Assembly: GCA_013397865.1 (NCBI GenBank)
Contig: VZTI01000413.1
Coordinates: forward strand, 58,894 to 122,893
Direction: 5' to 3'
DNA from: Struthidea cinerea
Taxonomy: Eukaryota; Chordata; Aves; Passeriformes; Corcoracidae
DNA: 64,000 bases
In this document: positions 15,101 through 27,100 of the stretch, in pieces
How positions within the stretch are numbered: the stretch's first letter is position 1
How the letters are laid out: each line of letters begins with the position of its first letter
The notes under the pieces: generated by a model
What the model saw: only the letters and a program-made list of their open reading frames with translations
Databases searched by the model: none
What the model was told of the DNA's origin: nothing
Program-made: the position numbers and the translations under genes

Positions 15101-18100
15101 CCCCAAATAATCTTGTAGTTATATAAGCTTCTAAGTTTATATTTACAGCAGGTTTTTTTATTGTATTTAATATTGCAAACAGACTGTATATAGGTTGAGA
15201 TGATAGTTTTAAAGTTTCAAAAATGTTTTAAGATTTATACACTGTAATGATCCAGAAATGAAGAATGACCAAAAAAAAAAATATTTGGGGCACTTGTTAT
15301 TACTTCAGAATTTGCTGTATGGGGATTTTGTGACTGCACTTTGCAAGTAGATTGTGAGAACAGAATTACAGAAGATGCTGTCTATATTGGCAGTACCTTA
15401 ATATTGTCTATTGAATCCAGAAATAGGTGGCTTTTTTATCTTAATGCTTTTCAAATATTCTTATATAATCATCATCATAATGTCAAATACTCGTGTGATA
15501 AATTTGTGACTTTGTTAATCTTACTTTTTCTTTAAAACATCAGAAAATGCAGTTGGCTAATCTCCTTTGTTATATTGTTGTACATTTGGGTTACCACACT
15601 TCATCTGGAGCAGCTTTACTTCATTGTTGAGATGAACAGATAAGGCTAATTCAGTGTCAAAGTGGTCTCTGTATTTTCATGAACTGTTTAGCAAAGATAC
15701 ACCACTAATTCAACTCTCCAAAAGAAGCAAAATCTTCCTGAACACTTGTGGGGGTCCGATCTGGACTGTCTTATGCAGGTGAAAATACTAGGCACACTCT
15801 GTGAAATGGAAACACGTCCTGCAAGAGCAAGTTTTTAATCATGCTGTGTTCTGTGCAGTACAGTGAGCACTTGTGTTGCTGCTTGTGTTACTAAATGAAT
15901 TCAATTCAGCTTAAATTCAAAATTCTGACTAGAATAAAATAGAAGTGCTCAAGCCTGCAAGTCCCCAGGTAGAACTGGCTAGGATCAGATGAGTAAGATT
16001 TCTCCCTGTTTATTCTAGGCAATACAGTAGTTGAGCTAATATTATGAAAGATGTCTAAGGCTGAAGAATTTTTTTTAATCTTGAAAAGTGGCCAAGAAAG
16101 GTCATGAAGCAAAATGGGTGTGTAATCTTCCTTCCCATTTTGCTAACTTTTGGAAAGCTCTGTGACTGTTGGGACCTAGTGTTCCAAGTGCTCTCTTTTG
16201 TTTCCATATTTTGTCAATTAAAAAAAAATTGGCCCTAGGGAAATTGTTTTGAATTGAATTATAATTTACTTTTGCTTATGCCAGTTATCTTTCTGCTGAG
16301 TTATGATTGATGCTGAATTAATGATTATATTTCATATTTATCGGTGTGGTATACATGTTTCTAATGTAACTATAACAGAAGTGGTAACAAAAAGTATGTT
16401 ATGTTGCAATTATAAATTTAATTTTTTACAGAATACTTCTCTCTTCAAATCTGTATTGAAAATCTATATTTGCAAATTAAACTTTTCCGGTAGATTAATT
16501 TTTTAAAAAAGTATGCTGCATTTTAACTAACAAACATAAAAATCTTATAAATGTAGTTTTAATCCCCTAGTATTGAAGCTAAAAAGTTAATGACAAATCT
16601 GTGTGAATAGTTTCCACATGCTTTTTAAAAAATGTTCTTTTCCTAGCAATAAAAGTATTTGTTATTAATGCAAATAGTTTCTGAAATGTTTTTTTTTCTT
16701 TTTTTTTTTTTTTTTTTACTTTTCAAAAACTGCAGANACTTTCCAAACATGCAGAATGATCTAATTGTTTGGAACACAAGCGGGCAAACCTCTCACAATG
16801 AGGTAAGATGTCATTTGTTTGTCTCTTATATATTTTATATGAATGTTTCATAGACTAAATGAAACATAACTGAATTCCACAGAACATATGACTGAGCTTG
16901 TCAGAAATGAATATGTGGTTTGTTTGGCATGTGTTTTAATCTTGACATCTCAGAGACTTACTAGGGTATAAAAATATACTTTCTGTTCAGCTTGTTTCTG
17001 AGTTATGCAGTTTAGTGTAAAGCATTTAATTTTTTTACTTTTTCTCCATTCTGACACATTTTTTTAGTTTTTCTTTTTTTAATTCTTCCGTGTTCAACAA
17101 GATTTTTTATTGATTTCAGTGCAATTTCTTTTTGCATGGTTCTGTTATGTCCTTGATTAGTTTTCAGAGAGGAATCTGATTGTATTGATCCTGTAGCTTT
17201 CTGGTGTGAATCTCATTGTAAGATCAAAAAGCATATGGAGCTCCTTATGGCGATTATTTACCTTCATATTGGTTTTTTGTGCAGAAATAGGGCTTCTCCC
17301 TCTATATTGCATTGGGCATAAGCATCTTGCAAATTCGTGAGCGCTCAGCCACTGTCCACCAGTCTTGGTGACGGGACTTCTATAGCTTCCAGCTCCAGTG
17401 GAATCACTTTTTAAATGGGGTTCTGGAGTTTGGTCATAGGACTCTTTCTGTGTTGCCACCGGTGGTATGATGATTATACCTTCCGTTCTCCTGTATGTTG
17501 CTGATCCATTTTTCCTGCTGCAACTCTTAGCCTAGTTCAGGGTCCGGGGAGATTCTGCTCTGAGGCATATGCCTAATTTCCTCTTTTCTGTTTTTAACAC
17601 TGAAATTCAGTGTGGCATGGAAAATACCATGCAGAATGGTAATTAATTCTGTGAAAGAAACAAACGTGTCTAAGGAAAAAACATGCCTTTGCTTTGTTTT
17701 TCTTAATGTACTCTGCCACAAAATCTATGTTTGATGGAACCAAGTGATGACACAGGAGAAAACTGATAAATAATTGAGTTTATTTATAACTAGGGGGAAT
17801 ATCTTGCTCTCTTTTGTCAGAAGTGCATCTTTTCTAGCAGAGGAATAGGGTACAATAAAAAAGGGAGATTATCATAGGTTCAGGACTATATTGTGATCAG
17901 ATTGTGGTGGAATAGTTGTAGCATGCAGTATTGTTAACTTTTGCATTTTGCATAGTCAGATATGCTGAGCTATATTCTGGGTGTTATTCTAACTTTGATT
18001 TATTTTCTTGAATTACACAGAATAAGGATAGAAGTCCAACAATGTCTCCTACTACAAACACCACAATCCCTTTTGGCCTGAAACCACGATCAGGTAATGT

Positions 18101-21100
18101 GGGAAACCAATTTGTGTGTACTGGTTTGGGTTTTTTACATCTCTGTTATTATTAGCTATCTCTATTTTTCCCCCTTAAGAAGTAAGCAATGTAACATTTT
18201 CTGTACAACAGTTAGAAGAAGCTTAGAACATTTTAAGGTTTTCTAGTTTTGAACCAAGATGGAATTTCTAAGAAGCTTTTATTCGGCACGTTAAATCTGG
18301 ATCAATTTTCATCCATTACTAGTAGATTGGGTGTTTTATAAAGTTATATTTATGTATATTTACAAAAATGTATTTGGCTATAACTGCACATTTTATATGA
18401 CTATACATATTTATCATCTGTGCTGACATACTAATTTAAATAAGATTTTTTGCTTGATTGGTATGTAGTGATACAGGTTAGGTTTTGTTGAATAGTATAT
18501 GTGAATAATTAGGCTATTTTGGAAAACACTTGTGTTGCTCTGAAAATTTTTCACTTCATTGAGTCTGTCAGTAGTTGTGCTTGAGTAAAGATCAAGCATT
18601 ATGGGAAGGCTAGATCTTTACTTCAGCCAGCAACTGAGTTCAGCGAATTTGCAATGCACTCTATCTGCATAACCACCAGTCTTTTAACAAGCAGCAGTTT
18701 ATTTGAAAACAAACAAACAAAACCTAAAAGCAAGTAACAACAAAAAACCTCCTAAACTTAGAGATGTACTTGAGAATTTGGATAACAGCTTCCTTTAAAA
18801 ATGGGATTAGCTACATGATTTAATTCTATTTTTATCTTCTCTGTGCTGAGGTAGTCTAAGTCATGTCATGTCACCTCTAAAGAGTAGCTCTAGGTTTTCA
18901 GTGTCTTTCAGCATCCTAAGACCATAGTTCTGGTTTCTCTCATTCACCACAAATGCTTTTAATCAAGTGCTGGTAAACCCCTACAAGCTTGTAGTTTCCA
19001 TAACAAAATACTTGGCAATAATGGCAGCAGTTTATGAAACTGCTTGTGAAACATTGAGAAAATGTTTATGAAATTGTACCCATAGATTTAGTTGGTTTTT
19101 GTTGGTTTTTTTTAAAGTGATAGAAAGCTTTTTTTATGAAAGAAGATAGTTCAAGTTTCTCATGTAGTTACGATACACAGTTAGACAGATCTGTTAGTTG
19201 CATTTCTTAGGTTGGAATGTTAAACTCTGGCTCTGTTTCCTGATGATTTAGAAATGTTGATATTTCTACATGTATTTAAAATATGGGTTAAATGATGAGC
19301 AAATGGGTCCTTTCAGAATTTGCTGAAAATAAAACATTGAGTAATATTGCATAGTCCAGTGGCAATATTGCAATATCACTGTTAAGGGAAAGATGTGTGA
19401 AAGCAAAAGGGCCCGTGCCATGTTGCTGCTTTCACGGGATGTGGGCTGTGTTCTGAGCCTGCAGTGAAATCTGCTGCTGGGCACTGGAAGCTGCTTTGTG
19501 GAAGAATATGCAAGACTGTGACTTCTTGTGCAAGTGTTAGTTTAATGTGCACTTCTGAATCTTGGCATATCTCTACCCAGAGCTCCTATACTTAATGACT
19601 AGAATAAGTCAGGGTAAAATAGCCTAGTGACTTTTTTTGAGATAATTTCTAGAAAGTCTGGGTTGCAATGTTTGCAGTCCTTTGCAAGAAAACCTCCAAG
19701 TCACATGATTCAAGACCAGATATGCACAAGTCCTACAGTTCTTCCCCTGATTATATTGCAGCTGTGTATAGCGTCACTGAACTGACCAAAGTCAGTTGGT
19801 TAGAACCTGATGTTTTCTGCACTGTACTAATTGAAATTCATATATTTGAATAGCTTTGAGTATGCCAATACTGTAGTGTCTTTTGGTCATATTATGGTTG
19901 CAGTAAACTTGATAATAATGAATTTATTTTCTTTACCATATGAGATGCTATAGTCACTAAGATAGACCCATTACTGCACAGTTTCTCACCTGATCACATC
20001 TAGTTTCAGTCATGTTACCTTAAATTTATACCATGGTGAGATAGGGGAACTTGGCAATAGTAGAACTTTATGTCCAGTTTCAGATAAAAATACAGTATAT
20101 TAGCTATGTAGCACCATGAAGCAAAAAGGAAACCTTGCAAAGGCATAGTAAAGCTGCATATTATTTTGTCTTCTGCTGTTTTGCTAACACATGGGACATT
20201 TACATACAGAAGTAGTACATGACTGAAAATACTGGCATGTTTGTGAAGCCTGCATGTTTTTCCTTTTCAAGCTGGTTTGCTTGGCAGGTCTGTAGTTTCT
20301 TCCTTGTATTTCCTTTAAAACTTTGTGCAAGTTTTGTACATTTGAACAAGGTTGGAATTGGTACTTGTTAGTTATATGCTGCTTTAGTGTCATAGACCTG
20401 AGCTAGTGCAGAGATCCGGCATTTCTGTGATCCAGGAAACTTTTTAGCTTAGTTTGTAGTTTATTTTAATAGGTTTTTCATTTCAGTTCTTAATGGCCTT
20501 AGGGGAAATGTTAAACTTACTGGAAATGTAAGCTTTAATTAAGTTAAATAGTCTTAATGAGTTTTAACTATTTAACTTTGTAAGAGCTTACATTTGAATT
20601 AGTTGCTTCTGTAAATCTCTTAAATCAAGGTGCAACATTAAAAGAACATTGAAGTGTTCTAACTAAAATGTGTCCATCATGCTCTGTGGAAAAATAGTGG
20701 CAAATTTTCAATGAAAATATATGCAACCATATTTTTTTCTGAAATTTGAGAGTTTATTTTCACTGTGTTTATTTTCATCTATTTAAAATGAATGTTGCTT
20801 TCTATTTGACTTGCCCTCTTCTGCATCGTTTCATAATGGTTTATGTCTCTTGGAAAGGTGAAAGTAAACTGTTCTAGACTTCTGGTAAAGATTCCAGTTT
20901 TTTGAAGTACACACACAAATGTAAGTGCTTCCAGAGGATAAACCTCAGTGTTTTAAACTTGTGTTAGTACATACTGATATGTGTTCAAGACTGAAGGACC
21001 TTTTATACTTTCATTTTTAAGCTAGGCAAAACATTGGGAAAATTAATATCTGATGGCTGACAGAAAGAATCCCAAGTACCCAAGGAAAATGTTTTGAAAG

Positions 21101-24100
21101 GTAATGAATGTGTTTAGATTTCTTGAAAGATTTTTTCCAAGGGTCAGAAGTTTACGTTGAAGATAAAAAGGTAGAGGATTTTTCAATTTTTCAGATTATT
21201 TCCTTCTGTATTTTAAATATTTTGGGAGAGTATGGACTTTTCAAATTCACATTAATTTTGAAAACCTTAAAAAAATACCATTGAAAAGAAACAATATTCT
21301 TACAGCCATAGTTTTCCTCTTGGGAAGTGCATTAGCTTTCTGAAAAGGAATCACTCAAAATAGCTACTAAATTTAAATTCTCCCTCCTTCATCCATGAAT
21401 TGATTAAAATGTTAAGAGTGGTGCTAATTGTTGAAATTGAGAGTTGGCAAGGTCTTGTTATGCTGTCTTTAATGTGCCAGACCTTCAAGTCTGAGTAGCT
21501 TCTAATATATCTTGCAATCAAGAGTAGTTTCTGCTTTTGTTATGTGCCATTTCTAGGTCACTGTGTTTCTTAGTACAGTGTGAAGCTTTGAAAGGATGAA
21601 GAGATTCAGGAGGGAGATATTTTAAGGGTGTTAGTATGCAGTTCTGAAACACTGTGGAATGAAGGTTTGAGGAAAGCTTGGGCAGAAATCCTTGCCACAA
21701 TCAAGACAAGAGACAGAAGTGCAGAGTAGATGTGGTGGGGAAGGAATAAAAATTTCTGCTGAAGAATCTGAGAAACAGTAAGAGGTGGTGGTGTTGTGAC
21801 TAGTTAAAGGAGAGAAGGCAGAATAGATGGGGAGAACAGGGTCTGTATTTCTGTCCAAGTTTAGCTCCATAATGAGTTCGTGGGTGGTCACGAATTGTAG
21901 GCTTGACATGCTTTTGCAGTTGTCTGGTGAATAGTCTACAACAGACTGTGCAGCTTCTGTGGAATTGTACAGTTTTGTGTGCTTCAGGGAGCCCAGTTGA
22001 ATCATTATTGAAGTTGTGCTTGTTAGAAGACTGTCTATAGTGCAGGTTTGCCAAAGCTCATTGTACAAACTCAGGATCACCCTCTGAGGGTATTCTATGT
22101 CTGTTCTTTTCCCTGAGAAACCTGTAGAAGTTGTGGAGGACCAGTACTTACATAGCATGGTGGACCCATTGTAGATTTGAATTTATTGCTGGGGGAGTTA
22201 GCAAGAAAAAAAGTAGTGCTTCATATGTTATTAAGTGAATTAACATGAAAGGAAAACATCAGTGGTACATGTACTTACTGAACATCCTTCAACAAAATGA
22301 GAATCCAAGTGATAATGTAGCTGCTACTTCCAAAATCAGCTGGGAAATTGTAGTGTAATAATACTTTCACACGGATGTGTAAATTTTGTCTTTGTGAGAA
22401 GTGTTCCTATGACATAGTTACGCAAATATATCAAAATTTTTATTCTGTGAAACTTTCCTTATTGAAACTTCACAGCTGGTATGTGTACCTTCTGATTCAG
22501 AGTCAAGGTTTTTATCAGGCTTTAATGTAAAATCTATGGGTACTTTTTCTTAAAACTTGGTTGTAACAAGTTGTGTGAAGTGCTATGGTTACAATGATCT
22601 TGCTAAGCTTAACAGCCGTAACTGCACATATAATGTATGATTTGCAAGTACTAACATTTAACTTTTCGTTCTTTTTATTCTGCACCATCTTTCATTCTTT
22701 TCTCAAAATTTATGCATTTTGTATTAATCACCTCTGAATTACATCTTTGTCATTACCATACAATCCTAATGCCATATATGCAATGCTGCTGCCCACTTTT
22801 ATCCCCACTCCGGTCCTTATTGCCACCATGGTTGGACTGGTTATCACTCCCTTCTAGCAGACCCATCCCTCAGTTTTCCTCCTATCTCCTTCAACACACT
22901 TACACAGGCACAAACATGGGACAACTTTAGCTACAGTATCCCATCTGAAGGAGACAGTGACAATGGTAGGTGTTCCATATATAATTTACTTAATTTTGTG
23001 TTTTCAGAAACATGAGTATGTGGTGAATGCCCCATGTGGCTAAGGACAAAAGACAGTACTCTCCAAGAGATGTGTATGAGACATTCAGAGGATGCACTGT
23101 AATTTGCTCTGGAATATGTAGTGTCAAAAGTCAATGAGTGATGTTTCACTGTTTTCAACTCTGGCAAAACAACTTTTCCCATTATATCAATTCCAAGAAC
23201 TATTTTCAGTGTAGGTTTATTTACTTTGCTTTATCTCTACGAGTTTATAGAAGTTGTACTCAAATAGCAGTTAATTTTGCTTCTCTCTCTTCTGCATTTT
23301 TTTATTTATTATTTTTTGAAAGATACTGACTATTAAAATATCCTGCTTCTATCTGCATGTATTGGTGCAGGTGCATAACTAGCTTAATAGAAGAATCCAT
23401 AAAGAAACAAAGCTGAGACAATCAGCTAAGCAAAAATAGTGATTTCTGTCCAATAGAAACTGTTAGTAAGCTGTTCTAGTGAAGGTCAGGTACATTAGTG
23501 GACTTTTGTTACTGCTGCTTTTGTTTTGTTCTTTCTCCAGGGTTTTATTGTCATAATACGCTGAGACATAGCACTAATATGCAAAGTGGGCCGTGTTTTT
23601 CCAGTTGCCTTAAAGTACAAGGGTGTTTAGGTATTCAGAGGTGTTGAAACTGTCAGAAACATCAGATTGAAACCAAGACCACAAATACTGAGGGGTAAAT
23701 GCAAACATTTAGCTACTGTTAAGGAAACATTCCTGTCTTACCATTCAGATGCCACTCTGGGAATCCCACTTATACCACCCAAGACTTCAGGATTGAAGCC
23801 CCTTCACAGGGGCATTTCATTCTTAGTTCAGTTCTTTAGTTGACAGTATTTGCTATTTGCCTCAGTGTTCTTGATTATAAAACCATAAAAGACAGCATAT
23901 ATAAGGAATCAGCTCCATAAGGGAAATGAGTGTGGAATATAAGAATTCTGATACTGCTAATTTGAAAAAACTGAATTTAGTTCATGATGGTGTGAAGCTA
24001 AGTTCACATTTCACTGATGAATGTTCTAACATAGAAACCTAGAGGTGCTTCAATTGGTGCAGAATTTGATCTGTGTTAACCTATATTTGTTACGGTTTTA

Positions 24101-27100
24101 ATCTTCTAAGTGAAAGGAGTGGCACAGACTAGCTTGTGCATTTGGAACAGATAGATGCCTCCTGTCACTCAAATCTTAAGCCAAATGCAAATGTTAGCAT
24201 TTATTATCTTGGGGTGTTTCAGGAGAAACTGCTTTTACAACTGCATATTTTTTAATTGGGGCTATTGCATTTCTTTTACTTAAATTTAGACTGAATACGT
24301 CAAACAAAGAGAAATGTAACTATAAACATTTGGCCTGACTTCGTCTCTACCTGTCATAGTTCAACCTTCTTTTTTCTGTTATCTTTAGACTCAAGTTAAA
24401 TTTTTTTTGGATTGCCTGAAGGATAATGTTGTCACACTGAGTACTCAGTACACTGAATTCCTTGGTGTGCACTTAATAGTGTGTAAATGTGCATTTGGAA
24501 TTCAGTGCAGAAACGAGAATTTTCACAAGGAAGTTTGTCCTTGACAGTAGTATGTAGAGTACATACTATGTTATTAGCTATTACTCATCTAACTTGTTGG
24601 CACTTGTGCAAAATACTTTTTAAAAAAGTTATTGGAACAAGCATTACATAATAACCTGGCTTGACCGTGGATTCAAAAAGCAGAAACTGACTCTTTGAAA
24701 GAGTGAAAAATAGACATTCAGGTGTGTGTGTGTGTGTGAGGTATGGGCTCCCCTTGCTGGAAATTGTGTGTAATGCTGAGAAGCAAGCAACGCTTAATAC
24801 GGCCAAAACTTCCTGTACTGGGAACACTTTTTAAAAAAATTCAGTACATTACAAAAACTTTTATAGTTAATACTTTAGAGTGTGGATGTTTTTAAATTCT
24901 GTTTTTTAATCAATTAAGCTTATTTTATTGAAAAGCTTGTAATTGTAGTTTCTCACTGCCTGAGATCAGCCTGCCTTTTTCTTTTGGTGGAATTGACAAA
25001 GTAATGCTGATACCCTTCAGTAAGAGACATTTGTAATCTGAAATTGGAAGGAAGTAGATCTTGGAACTTTGACTTCACAAAGGCCTAAAAAAGGATAGCT
25101 GTGGCCAAACTGAATGAAGACCGTAATAATATTATAATTCTATTAAAATTGAAAAGAATTGAACATAATTTCAATATGATTGAATATTGATAATAATTTG
25201 AAATATCACTACTGCTAATAAAGCTACAGTGACTTTTAAATACTGCTTAAACATGGTTTTAGTATTCAAGAAGGATTTTTATCTAGGTATTTAATCTATG
25301 AGAGTCAGCAAAGCTCAATTATTAGACTTGTACAATGAACTATAAAATCTTAGAAATTGAAACTACTGTTTTTAATTAATGTGATAGATTTTTATTTCAC
25401 CTCTTACAAATTTAGAAGCAGTCTCCAGTAAATTATTACAGAATTGCTAATGCAGAAATTTTAATACAGTTCAGTTCTGGGATCAATAGAAGTCCTTGAT
25501 ACGGGTTTCTGCTCTTGAAAAACTTGACATTTGATTTTTTGTTGTTGTAGCCATCCTAAATGATATGATTTATTAAATAACATTTTAGGTATTTTTCACC
25601 ATATATAAGTGTTCCAATAGCCTTTGTGTATTTGGTCATGTGCAGTCATAGTCATGTGTCACGTATCCTACAACATGTTAGGAAGCATGGGTCTGTTCAT
25701 ACACTCTACTTTGGATATAGCATTCAATTCCAAATGTCCAGTTTGCCTTCTACAAAGCCAAAGGTTAAATGTCAGTACAACTGAGGGCCTTTTGCATCTG
25801 CAGGCATGGCTCTGCTACTCTCATGCATTGTGTGTCATGTCAGCCTAAGGAATGTTTTTATTTATGATTTGTGCACCTGTGTGTAGATCCTTCTGAATGG
25901 TGACACTGATGAAGATTGTGTAGTCCACCTGGAGAAGGGAACTGAGCTGCAGTCTCTGTAGTTCTCAGTCCTCCACGTTCTCTACCTTAGTCCTGCACAT
26001 TCTCTACAGGATGCTCTCCCACTCTGCCACTGGGATTTCTGATGACATTACGAAGAACAGAGTTTACTAATATAAAACTGTAATATTAGGTGTTTCATTT
26101 AAAAGCAGTTCTGTTTAACAAATAGCATTAATATGGCATTCCAGAAATTACTGGTTTAATAGCATTGTAGCAAATTTCAGTTGCCTGGGAAAAGTTAAAT
26201 TAGGACTGTATGAGTCAAGTAGTGAAAGGAAGCAAGTGGGGTAACTGGCCATGGTTTAATCTATCTTGATGCCTCAAATGAGTAGCCTAAAGATACACAA
26301 GGAGTTGGTTGCCTTAAGCTCCTTTTTATGGTAATTAGGGGAAAGAGCTCTGCATTTTGTCTGAAGTGCCATAGGTGCTGTCTGTCTGTCCCTATGACGA
26401 GAGAAGTAGCTTAGATCAGTCATCTCATTAATTAAGCAGCCTGCATACAGGTGAGCCTGCACACAACTGGGTGAGATTCCTTTTGACTGTACATCTTCAT
26501 GTTCTGAACCATTCAAAACGGTCACTGATCACAAAAATGGAAGGGTAGAGGTGCATATTTGCGGAAATGTCATGTAATGATTTCAAGGAACTGTACGTGG
26601 GCTAAGTGATAGAGTCGACAGGACTGGTGGGAAGGAGAACTGCCAAGAGTTTGTGCAACGCTACATTTGCAATAGACTTTTTAGGGTAGGCAGTTACTGA
26701 ATGGCTGAGTCTTCCTACATTTGTCTTTGGTGGGTGGGTGGGTTTTTTTTAGCATAACCTTATCTAGCAAGCGTTTTGTTCTGTGTAGGAAGCTTGTCAC
26801 AGCTTGTTACACAATTCAGCATCTTGTTAGGAGTTCTGCTTAAAAGAATAAGAGGTGTTTCCTGCCATGTTAAATACAGTGTTGTACAGATCAGACTCTA
26901 AGGGACACTGCTGGTGCTTAATCATCTTAACAGAATTTGCCCATTGAGATTAGGATTTGGATGACAAATTATCCACGCCATTGATGCCTCAGGATGCTGT
27001 ACAGACCAATATCCAGAAAACAGCCATTCATAATTGTAATCCAAGATCAGATTTTTCTGTCGTCCTGAGAACAAAAAAAATTTTATTTTGCTGGAAGCAG

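Larger units (their letters stand above)
18094..22860 (+). other. LRCH1 intron with hairpin and a long antisense open frame
   Basis: A 4.8-kb intron (9.1 kb if the exon at 22861 is skipped). It holds an AT-rich inverted repeat (20524-20595) and the longest open frame of the window on the - strand (21631-22158), both described separately. Otherwise plain intron. Confidence 0.78.

Noticed and set aside
17157..17459. 100-codon - strand frame in slightly GC-richer sequence
   Set aside because: No recognisable protein family or repeat; treated as chance or an unidentified old repeat.
26729..26742. GGTG repeat resembling a G-quadruplex
   Set aside because: Only three full G3 tracts plus one GG, so the canonical four-tract pattern is not met.
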